From Rhizobiaceae bacterium (lineage in GTDB: Bacteria; Pseudomonadota; Alphaproteobacteria; Rhizobiales; Rhizobiaceae), in contig SCRB01000487.1 of the NCBI GenBank assembly GCA_004299545.1, forward strand, positions 1 through 6,022: DNA of 6,022 nucleotides, given 5' to 3'. Every line of letters begins with the position of its first letter. Position 1 is the first letter of the stretch. This document shows positions 1 through 5,111 of the stretch, piece by piece. Made by a program: the position numbers and the translations under genes. The notes below the pieces were generated by a model. That model saw nothing but the letters and a program-made list of their open reading frames with translations. It was not told where the DNA came from and did no database searches.

Positions 1-21
1 GTTTAACGGAGGCCGCTTGAG

Positions 22-660
22 ATGCGCCGTAAAATCGCGATCGTCGGCAACGGGGACATGGGGGAAGGGGCCGCCGAGGCCATCGATGCCGCCGATTGCG
101 TCATCCGTTTCAACGATTGCCGTTCCTACGGCCCCGGCGGCAGCCGCACCGATGTCGTCGCTGTCTGCAATACGGGTCTGCCGGCGAAGACGATGCTGGG
201 GTCGGCGAAATGGCGTGCGCATCCCGCGATCGTTGCGGCAAGGGAAATCTGGAGTGTGCGCGACCCGGCGAAATTCGTCGAAATGCACCCGATGCTAGCG
301 CTTTCCCACCCGGAACTCGACGACTTTTGCGATGACTATACCGACGAATTCGGTGCTTTCTGTGCCGCCGCCGCCAAGACGCATGTCGTTATCGGCAGGA
401 CCGTGCATGACGCCATCGACCATGCGCTGCTGGCGTTCGAACCTAGGCGCTATGTCGTTCCAAGCAGCGGCATGATCGTCATCGGCCATGTGCTTGGAAA
501 CTTTCCCGATCACGATGTCGTCCTTGCCGGCTTCGATCACGGCGGCTGGGAATGGCATCCCTTCGCCGCTGAAAAAAAGCTTGTCGATCATTATGCCGCC
601 ATCGGGCGGATCAGCCGGCTTGCTTCACGCCAGCCCGAGCTTTCCCGTCAGGGAACCTGA
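22..660 (+). CDS. GT29 (sialyltransferase)-like protein, 'urease operon accessory protein'
   Basis: This 212-residue protein is of the rhizobial type annotated as urease operon accessory protein. The sequence shows three elements resembling the sialylmotifs of glycosyltransferase family 29. An L-like motif spans residues 5-33 (IAIVGNG, then a spacer, then DCVIRFNDC). An S-like motif spans 147-171 (VPSSGMIVI, then VVLAGFD). A VS-like HX4E motif is HPFAAE at 179-184. In GT29 enzymes the L and S motifs bind the CMP-sugar and the VS histidine is catalytic. There is no signal peptide or membrane segment, so it should be cytoplasmic, unlike the Golgi-anchored eukaryotic enzymes. The ATG at 22 follows ACGGAGG (6-12) at good spacing, and a stop in another frame ends at 20, hinting at coupling to an upstream gene. 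A hairpin terminator follows. Family membership is fairly sure; the urease link is from family knowledge; donor and acceptor are unknown. Confidence 0.85.
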   Translation: MRRKIAIVGNGDMGEGAAEAIDAADCVIRFNDCRSYGPGGSRTDVVAVCNTGLPAKTMLGSAKWRAHPAIVAAREIWSVRDPAKFVEMHPMLALSHPELDDFCDDYTDEFGAFCAAAAKTHVVIGRTVHDAIDHALLAFEPRRYVVPSSGMIVIGHVLGNFPDHDVVLAGFDHGGWEWHPFAAEKKLVDHYAAIGRISRLASRQPELSRQGT

Positions 661-677
661 AAGGTGGCGGCGCTGAT

Positions 678-707
678 CTGCCAGATATCCTTCATCTGGC
701 GGCTTTT
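678..707 (+). terminator. Probable rho-independent terminator after the GT29-like gene
   Basis: A stem of seven perfect pairs (680-686 GCCAGAT with 694-700 ATCTGGC), extended by one G-U and one C-G pair to 678 and 702, encloses a seven-base loop. It is followed at once by C and four Ts (704-707). It starts 18 bases after the stop codon at 660. The T run is short, as is common in GC-rich genomes, so termination may be partial. It probably ends the transcript of the GT29-like gene and whatever lies upstream. Confidence 0.55.
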
Positions 708-830
708 CGATCGCTTGATGTAACGTACGGAGGGGCCGCATCCATCGAGAATGACCATTTGTCGCCGCTGCGGTTCTTTCCGACGCGTCCGCGATATGGC
801 ATCAAACCGGTATTGGAGACCGTTCCCACC

Positions 831-1271
831 ATGATTGTGCTTGCATCGCTCCTTTCGATCGTCCTGCTGTTGATGACGGCGCTGCATGTCTATTGGGGCC
901 TGGGTGGCGTTTGGCCGGGGCGGGATTCCGCTTCCTGCGCCGATACCGTCGTTGGATTCGAAGGCGTGGACGAAATGCCGTCGCCGCTCGCCTGTTTTGC
1001 CGTCGCTGCCTGTCTTCTTCTGGCAACGCTCTGGCCGATGGCGGTTGCCTCCGCCTTCGCGACTCCCTTCCCTCCGGCGGGCCTGGCCGTCGTCGCCCTG
1101 TGCATCGCTCTCTTCTTTTTCGGAAGGGGTGTTGTCGGCTTCACGCCGCGATGGCGGCGGTTGACCCCTAAAAAGCCATTCGCCGAACTCGACGTGAAAA
1201 TCTATTCGCCGCTTTGCCTCCTGCTTGGCTGCGGCTTCCTGTTGCTGGCGATCGGTGGATTTTCGGCGTAG
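831..1271 (+). CDS. DUF3995-family integral membrane protein
   Basis: A 146-residue hydrophobic protein with about four membrane segments (roughly residues 2-20, 52-75, 83-98 and 126-142). The first helix runs into HVYWGLGGVWPG (19-30). The last is preceded by a conserved-looking stretch, RLTPKKPFAELDVKIYSPLC (110-129), which joins a basic loop to the final helix. These landmarks and the length fit the DUF3995 membrane family, for which no biochemical role is established. I chose the ATG at 831 because the protein then begins directly with the first helix. A longer reading from TTG at 759 adds 24 residues with no membrane character. The ribosome site is weak (GGAG at 815-818, 12 bases upstream). 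It sits alone between a terminator and the aldolase gene, 55 bases upstream of the latter, so co-transcription with it is possible. Family call likely, function unknown. Confidence 0.75.
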   Translation: MIVLASLLSIVLLLMTALHVYWGLGGVWPGRDSASCADTVVGFEGVDEMPSPLACFAVAACLLLATLWPMAVASAFATPFPPAGLAVVALCIALFFFGRGVVGFTPRWRRLTPKKPFAELDVKIYSPLCLLLGCGFLLLAIGGFSA

Positions 1272-1326
1272 AGATTGATGGGTCCAGACCCTCAAGAGTG
1301 CATTCCGTGGAAAAGGGAGTTGTCAG

Positions 1327-2094
1327 ATGAGCGTAACGCAGCTTTCCGAACGCCGGACGAACCTTCCCCATTATGAGGAGCGGGTGGATCTGGCCGCTGC
1401 CTTGCGCTGGACGGCGAGGCTCAACATGCACGAGGCTGTGGCCAATCATTTCTCGCTCGCCGTCAATGAGGAGGGGACGGAATTCCTCATCAATCCGAAC
1501 ATGATGCACTTCTCGCGCGTCAAGGCGAGCGACCTCGTGCTGGTCGACGGCAATGATCCGAAGACCATGGAGCGGCCCGACGCGCCCGATCCGACGGCGT
1601 GGGGCCTGCACGGCGCGCTCCATCGCAACTGTCGGCATGCGCGTTGCGTCATGCACGTCCACTCGGTTCATGCCACGGTTCTCGCCTCGTTGGCGGATTC
1701 GACGCTGCCGCCGATCGACCAGAATTCGGCGATGTTCTTCAGGCGCCATGTGGTCGACGAAGGCTATGGCGGGCTTGCCTTTGAGGAAGAGGGCGAACGC
1801 TGCTCGCAACTTCTGTCGGATCCGAAGGTCAAGGTCATGGTGATGGGCAACCACGGCGTTCTGGTCATCGGCGATACGGTCGCCGACACCTTCGACCGGC
1901 TCTATTATTTCGAGCGCGCCTGCGAAACCTACATCAAGGCGCTATGGACCGGGAAGCCACTAAGGGTTCTTCCCAACGCAATCGCGGAAAAGGTCGGGGT
2001 CGAGATGGACAATTATCCCGTCGCGTCCGCCGCGCGCCATCTTGCCCAATTGAAGCTGATCCTCGATGAGGAAGGTTCGACCTACCGCAATTGA
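1327..2094 (+). CDS. Class II aldolase/adducin domain protein
   Basis: A 255-residue soluble protein with a single class II aldolase/adducin domain over about residues 20-215. Visible landmarks are NHFSLA (40-45), the zinc-binding pair in MHVHSVHATVLASL (H110 and H112), and GNHGVLV with the third zinc histidine (H176). In true aldolases such as L-fuculose-1-phosphate aldolase a glutamate just before the first helix (motif SEWRFH) acts in catalysis. Here the matching stretch is TAWGLH, with alanine 91 in that place, as in many non-aldolase members of the family. It may therefore be a zinc-binding decarboxylase-, epimerase- or lyase-like enzyme, or use another acid; the substrate cannot be read from sequence. 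The ATG at 1327 has a good ribosome site, AAGGGAG (1313-1319). The gene converges on the kinase gene, with only 19 bases between the two stop codons. Confidence 0.88.
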   Translation: MSVTQLSERRTNLPHYEERVDLAAALRWTARLNMHEAVANHFSLAVNEEGTEFLINPNMMHFSRVKASDLVLVDGNDPKTMERPDAPDPTAWGLHGALHRNCRHARCVMHVHSVHATVLASLADSTLPPIDQNSAMFFRRHVVDEGYGGLAFEEEGERCSQLLSDPKVKVMVMGNHGVLVIGDTVADTFDRLYYFERACETYIKALWTGKPLRVLPNAIAEKVGVEMDNYPVASAARHLAQLKLILDEEGSTYRN

Positions 2095-2113
2095 GGCCGG
2101 GCCGGGCGTTAAC

Positions 2114-2746
2114 CTACGCCTCTCCCGTCAGTTCCGATTTGACCACCAGATCGGGCTCAAGCCGTCTTCCCATGACGCGGTCGACATTCGGCATGTCGTT
2201 CGAGGCGACCCAGGCGGGACCGTCGGCGCGGCCATGGTCGCGCCAGCGCTGCAGGAGGCGGCGCTCGAGTTCCTCGCGCGGCACGTCCAGGAAAATCGTG
2301 AAATCGAAGAGCGGCCGCAACCCAGACCACGGCGCCTCGTCGAGCAGCAGGTAATTGCCTTCGACCAGCACGATCCTGTGATCGGCGGCGACGATGTCGG
2401 CGGCGGCGCGGGCAAGCTCCATCGACCGGTCGAAGACCGGGATGGCAATGTCGTCTGTCTCGGAAGCGAGACGCTTCAGAAGGCATTCGAAGCCAGCGAA
2501 ATCGAAGGTTTCAGGCGCGCCCTTGCGTGTGCGGAGGCCGCGCTTTTCAAGCACGGCGTCGTCGTAATGGAAACCATCCATCGGCACGACGATCGCGGAT
2601 TGTCCGCCCGAGGTGAGGGCCGCCGCGAGTTCTCCTGCCAGCGTCGATTTCCCTGATCCCGGCGCGCCGGCGATAGCGACGATCATCCTTCTGTCGTGAC
2701 GGGCGCGGCGGAAGATCGTTGCGGCGATGTGGGCGATTTCGGACAT
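2114..2746 (-). CDS. P-loop nucleoside/sugar kinase (uridine kinase/FrcK-like)
   Basis: A 210-residue ATP-dependent kinase of the uridine kinase/phosphoribulokinase/pantothenate kinase superfamily. Landmarks: Walker A GAPGSGKST (27-35), PMDGFHY (55-61), KGAPETFDF (75-83), PVFDRS (103-108), VEGNYLLL (128-135), the strand IFLDVP (151-156) and the arginine-rich lid ERRLLQRWR (161-169). The pattern, above all DGFHY plus KGAPETFD, matches the FrcK/YggC-type 'nucleoside/nucleotide kinase family' rather than authentic uridine kinase; the true substrate of that group is not settled. I chose the ATG at 2746 over an upstream ATG at 2857. GAGGG (2753-2757) lies six bases before it, the longer form would overlap the isomerase gene, and the kinase fold begins here. 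It starts 13 bases after the isomerase stop, so the two are almost surely one operon and probably act on related sugars. Confidence 0.88.
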   Translation of the reverse strand: MSEIAHIAATIFRRARHDRRMIVAIAGAPGSGKSTLAGELAAALTSGGQSAIVVPMDGFHYDDAVLEKRGLRTRKGAPETFDFAGFECLLKRLASETDDIAIPVFDRSMELARAAADIVAADHRIVLVEGNYLLLDEAPWSGLRPLFDFTIFLDVPREELERRLLQRWRDHGRADGPAWVASNDMPNVDRVMGRRLEPDLVVKSELTGEA

Positions 2747-2759
2747 GGGAGGCCCTCGT

Positions 2760-3446
2760 TCAGTCGAGCCAATTCGCATAATCCGAGACGAGAAGATGGG
2801 TGGGCGCCTCGTCTTCCTCGATAGCGGAAAAACGGCTGACAGGTTCGGCGAAGACATTGTCGGTCAGGTCGTCGTTGACAGTCGAGACTTCGCCGATCAG
2901 GACGTCCTTCTCCTCCGCCCAGAAGGCATGCCAGACACCCGGGAGAAGTGTCACGCTCTCTCCCGCTTGCAGTCTTAATATGCCGCCGGCTTCGAGCGCC
3001 CGGGCAACGCCGTCGGTTCGAACCTCGACCTTCGACTTTTTGTCGATCGTGCCGCCCGCCGCCGACATAAAGAGCTTCAAGGCAAGCGTGCCGCCGCCCC
3101 GGTTGATGATATCCTCGGCCTTGATCACATGCCGGTGCATCGGCGAAAGCTGGTCACGACGCGAGATCATGATCTTTTCGGCATAAAGCATGCCCCTGCC
3201 GGTCGCGAGATCGGCGGCGTTGCCGTTCCTGACGGTAAACAGGAAAAGACCGAGCTTGGCAAAATCGCCCCGGCCGTAATCGGTGATGTCCCAGCCGAGG
3301 CTGTTTGCGACGATGCCGCCGCTTTCGGCGCGTCGCTGGCGCATTTCGTCGGGCGACCAGTAGGCGAAGGGCGGCAACCGGTAGCCGAAGGAGCGGATGA
3401 ACGCGTCGGCCTCTTCCATGATGCGGTTGACACGCGAGCGCTTCAT
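2760..3446 (-). CDS. D-lyxose/D-mannose ketol-isomerase family, cupin
   Basis: A 228-residue cupin-fold sugar isomerase of the D-lyxose ketol-isomerase family, members of which interconvert D-lyxose with D-xylulose and often D-mannose with D-fructose. The metal site is visible: the HRH motif gives H104 and H106, E111 follows five residues later within VIKAEDI, and H173 is in GVWHAFW. This HxH-x4-E then distant H arrangement is that of the characterised enzymes, which bind Mn2+ or another divalent metal. The N-terminal region (KRSRVNRIMEEADAFI, then YRLPPFAYW) is also typical. No signal peptide, so cytoplasmic. I start at the ATG at 3446: AGGAG (3456-3460) lies nine bases upstream, whereas the in-frame ATG at 3455 directly abuts that site. 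It is first in an operon with the downstream kinase, and its leader holds a long inverted repeat that may be an operator. Exact substrate preference is open. Confidence 0.9.
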   Translation of the reverse strand: MKRSRVNRIMEEADAFIRSFGYRLPPFAYWSPDEMRQRRAESGGIVANSLGWDITDYGRGDFAKLGLFLFTVRNGNAADLATGRGMLYAEKIMISRRDQLSPMHRHVIKAEDIINRGGGTLALKLFMSAAGGTIDKKSKVEVRTDGVARALEAGGILRLQAGESVTLLPGVWHAFWAEEKDVLIGEVSTVNDDLTDNVFAEPVSRFSAIEEDEAPTHLLVSDYANWLD

Positions 3447-3492
3447 TGCCGCCATCTCCTCAACGGGACTGGTCGAAGCCGGATCCCGTATC

Positions 3493-3521
3493 TCAAAGTC
3501 GTCCAGTCGTCACCATGTAAA
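3493..3521 (-). promoter_or_regulatory. Weak candidate promoter for the isomerase-kinase operon
   Basis: Read on the minus strand, TTTACA (3521-3516) is followed after 17 bases by CTTTGA (3498-3493). The -35-like box is close to the general sigma factor consensus; the -10-like box is poor. It would start transcription about 40 bases before the isomerase start codon and would lie inside the inverted repeat, which suits an operator. This is inference from spacing only. Confidence 0.22.
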
Positions 3522-3540
3522 ACCTTTCATGGCGGACTGG
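3503..3540. repeat. Interrupted inverted repeat upstream of the isomerase gene
   Basis: The outer arms are CCAGTC (3503-3508) and GACTGG (3535-3540). The inner arms are CCATG (3513-3517) and CATGG (3528-3532). They enclose a ten-base AT-rich centre (3518-3527). Four and two unpaired bases separate the inner and outer arms. It lies 57 bases before the isomerase start and 38 bases after the end of msrA. It could be a regulator-binding site for the sugar operon or an RNA hairpin after msrA. No T run follows on the minus strand, which argues against a simple terminator. Confidence 0.5.
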
Positions 3541-3577
3541 AAACCCTGCGGCAGGCAAATCCGCTGCTCCCGGTCGA

Positions 3578-4312
3578 TCAGTCCGACGCATTCGCCACGA
3601 GAACAGCCTGGCCGCGGTATTCCTGCGGGAAGAAGCGCTTCAGATTGGCGACCTTCGGCTGATCGTTGATGACGATATAGGGGTAGTCGGGGTGCCGGAC
3701 GAGGAAGTTCTGGTGGTAGCCTTCGGCGGGATAGAATGCCTTGCCCGGCTCGATGGTCGTCACGATTTTCGCGCCGAAGACATGCGCCTTGTCCAACTGC
3801 GCGATATAGGTTTTCGCCACCTTCGCCTGCTCGGCGTCCTGAGGAAAGATCGTTGAGCGGTACTGGGTGCCGTCGTCCGGCCCCTGCCGGTTCAACTCGG
3901 TCGGGTCCTGCACCACGGAAAAATAGATCTGCAGGAGCTTGCCGTAGCTGATCTTATGCGGATCGAACGTGATCTTCACCGATTCCGCATGGCCCGTCGT
4001 ACCCGTGCTGACGGTTTCATAATCCGCCGTCGCCTTGCCTCCGCCGGCATAGCCCGACACGGCCTGCTCGACGCCCTTGACGTGCTGGAATACGCCCTGC
4101 ACGCCCCAGAAGCAGCCGCCGGCCAGAACGGCAACCTCCGAATGGCCGGCACCAGCCGGCTCGTCGATGGTGGGGACCGGAATGGTACGGGCATCCTGGG
4201 CCTGCGAACGGGTGGCGAGGAAACCGCCGGCGGAAGCGAGCATCAGCGTGCCCAGCAACAATTTCCAGGGAAATCCGCGCGACGGGCGTTTTTCATTGCG
4301 AAGGCTGGTCAT
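3578..4312 (-). CDS. msrA: Exported peptide-methionine (S)-S-oxide reductase
   Basis: A 244-residue MsrA, which reduces the S form of methionine sulfoxide in proteins. Landmarks: GGCFWG (65-70, catalytic C67), GYAGG (88-92), GHAE with the catalytic glutamate E110 (107-110), DPTELNRQGPDDGTQYRS (136-153) and YHQNF (199-203). An N-terminal basic stretch and a hydrophobic segment at about 17-33, ending near SQA (36-38), indicate a Sec signal peptide or membrane anchor, so the enzyme should work in the periplasm. C67 is the only cysteine: the C-terminal recycling cysteines of many MsrAs are absent, making it a one-cysteine form. The usual HDPT motif is QDPT here. AGGAG (4320-4324) lies seven bases before the ATG. 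It follows msrB by 64 bases on the same strand, consistent with an msrBA operon. Confidence 0.95.
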   Translation of the reverse strand: MTSLRNEKRPSRGFPWKLLLGTLMLASAGGFLATRSQAQDARTIPVPTIDEPAGAGHSEVAVLAGGCFWGVQGVFQHVKGVEQAVSGYAGGGKATADYETVSTGTTGHAESVKITFDPHKISYGKLLQIYFSVVQDPTELNRQGPDDGTQYRSTIFPQDAEQAKVAKTYIAQLDKAHVFGAKIVTTIEPGKAFYPAEGYHQNFLVRHPDYPYIVINDQPKVANLKRFFPQEYRGQAVLVANASD

Positions 4313-4376
4313 GGTCCGGCTCCTGTCCGGCTGGTTGAACGGGTCATGCCGTGGATCCGCGCTCCCGCGGGTGGCT

Positions 4377-4868
4377 TCAGGACGTCATCGGCTTGAAGGT
4401 GAGCGCCAGCCCGTCCATGCAGTAGCGCAGCCCGGTCGGTTGCGGGCCGTCGTCGAATACGTGGCCGAGATGCCCGCCGCAACGGCTGCAATGCACCTCG
4501 GTGCGCACCATGCCGTAGGTCAGATCGCGCGAGGTCGCCACCGCGTTCTGGAGCGGCGCCCAGAAGCTCGGCCAGCCGGTCCCGCTCTCGAATTTCGTCT
4601 TTGACGAGAAGAGGGCGAGATCGCAGCCGGCGCAGGCAAAGACGCCGTTGCGATGTTCGTTAAGAAGAGGCGAGGAAAAGGCCCTTTCCGTACCGCCTTC
4701 CCTGAGGATGCCGTACTGCGCCGGCGTCAAGAGCTTGCGCCAATCGGCATCGGTATGCGTGACGGCGAATTTTTCCGCGGCCCGTGATGGGCGGCTCCAC
4801 CAGGGAGCGGCGGCGGCAAGCGCCGCGCCGCCGGCTACGCTTGTCAGAAAGAAGCGCCTCGTGGTCAT
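4377..4868 (-). CDS. msrB: Tat-exported peptide-methionine (R)-S-oxide reductase
   Basis: A 163-residue MsrB, which reduces the R form of methionine sulfoxide. The N-terminus MTTRRFFLTS plus an alanine-rich hydrophobic stretch (about 11-22) and a likely cleavage after SRA (28-30) is a twin-arginine (Tat) signal, implying export of the folded, zinc-loaded protein to the periplasm. The mature domain has both zinc CxxC pairs (C79/C82 in CAGC and C127/C130 in CSRC), SGTGWPSF (96-103), GGHLGHVFDDGPQPTGLRYC (131-150) and catalytic C150. Two-cysteine MsrBs have a recycling cysteine in the SGCGWPSF motif; here it is threonine 97, so this is a one-cysteine form. The ATG at 4868 follows GGGAGG (4875-4880) by six bases. 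It is first of the msrB-msrA pair. The partner that reduces it in the periplasm is not encoded in this window. Confidence 0.96.
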   Translation of the reverse strand: MTTRRFFLTSVAGGAALAAAAPWWSRPSRAAEKFAVTHTDADWRKLLTPAQYGILREGGTERAFSSPLLNEHRNGVFACAGCDLALFSSKTKFESGTGWPSFWAPLQNAVATSRDLTYGMVRTEVHCSRCGGHLGHVFDDGPQPTGLRYCMDGLALTFKPMTS

Positions 4869-4912
4869 CGCGAACCTCCCGATATCGGAATGAAGTCAGA
4901 ATTCACTCCGCG

Positions 4913-4940
4913 ACTATACGGGCGTGTTCTTCGCGTTTCC
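4913..4940 (-). promoter_or_regulatory. Candidate promoter of msrB-msrA
   Basis: Read on the minus strand, GGAAAC (4940-4935) and TATAGT (4918-4913) are separated by 16 bases, about 45 bases upstream of the msrB start codon. TATAGT fits a housekeeping -10 box, while GGAAAC resembles the GGAAC -35 box of extracytoplasmic-function sigma factors. CGTATAG overlapping the -10 could serve such a factor. Envelope msr genes are often under oxidative-stress sigma factors, which makes this plausible, but it rests on short matches. Confidence 0.3.
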
Positions 4941-5018
4941 ATGAAAAGCGGAAGTCTCACGCCCATTTGATGCCGAGGTTATCGGGAACAGGGCGGGAGT
5001 TCACTTTGACGTTACTGT

Positions 5019-5049
5019 GGCCGCCGGCGATCGTGCACGACCGGCGGTC
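5019..5049. repeat. Large hairpin in the gap between msrB and the outer membrane protein gene
   Basis: CCGCCGG (5021-5027) pairs perfectly with CCGGCGG (5041-5047), and one or two more pairs are possible outside. Inside is TCGTGCACGA (5031-5040), itself a palindrome. The whole is a long GC-rich stem with a three-base bulge. No T run follows on either strand. The 243-base gap 4869-5111 otherwise holds the msrB ribosome site and candidate promoter and the terminator at 5054-5081; I see no convincing gene in it. Confidence 0.45.
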
Positions 5050-5053
5050 CCAT

Positions 5054-5081
5054 GAAATTCCCCCGGCATGCGCGCCGGGGG
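5054..5081 (-). terminator. Probable terminator of the outer membrane protein gene
   Basis: GCCGGGGG and CCCCCGGC (5074-5081 and 5060-5067) form a perfect eight-pair, all-GC stem with a six-base loop. It begins about 30 bases beyond the stop codon of the barrel gene. On the minus strand the stem is followed by AATTTC, a weak T tract. On the plus strand nothing T-rich follows, so it is most likely the minus-strand terminator. Confidence 0.6.
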
Positions 5082-5111
5082 GCTGTTGAGGACGTTCCTG
5101 CCGGTTGGCGG

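Noticed and set aside
1..20. Possible last codons of an upstream gene: one frame ends LTEAA then stop at 18-20; another frame has a stop at 4-6.
   Set aside because: Too short to assign. It could be the end of a urease accessory gene such as ureG, but two frames are possible and nothing diagnostic remains.
648..1295. Long minus-strand open frame of 215 codons opposite the DUF3995 gene.
   Set aside because: Its product is rich in Arg, Gln and Lys with no fold or motif, as expected for the complement of a GC-rich membrane gene.
1168..1854. Minus-strand open frame of 228 codons opposite the aldolase gene.
   Set aside because: No recognisable domain. The opposite frame has clear family motifs and a good ribosome site.
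2105..2120. Small hairpin GGCGT/ACGCC between the convergent aldolase and kinase genes.
   Set aside because: Only five pairs, no T run, and it overlaps the last kinase codons, so I do not call a bidirectional terminator.
2066..2656. Plus-strand open frame of 196 codons opposite the kinase.
   Set aside because: It overlaps the end of the aldolase gene in another frame and mirrors a well-supported kinase; no motif of its own.
4357..4370. Five-pair hairpin CCGCG/CGCGG between msrB and msrA.
   Set aside because: Short and not followed by Ts. It could tune the relative level of msrA, but there is no support beyond the pairing.
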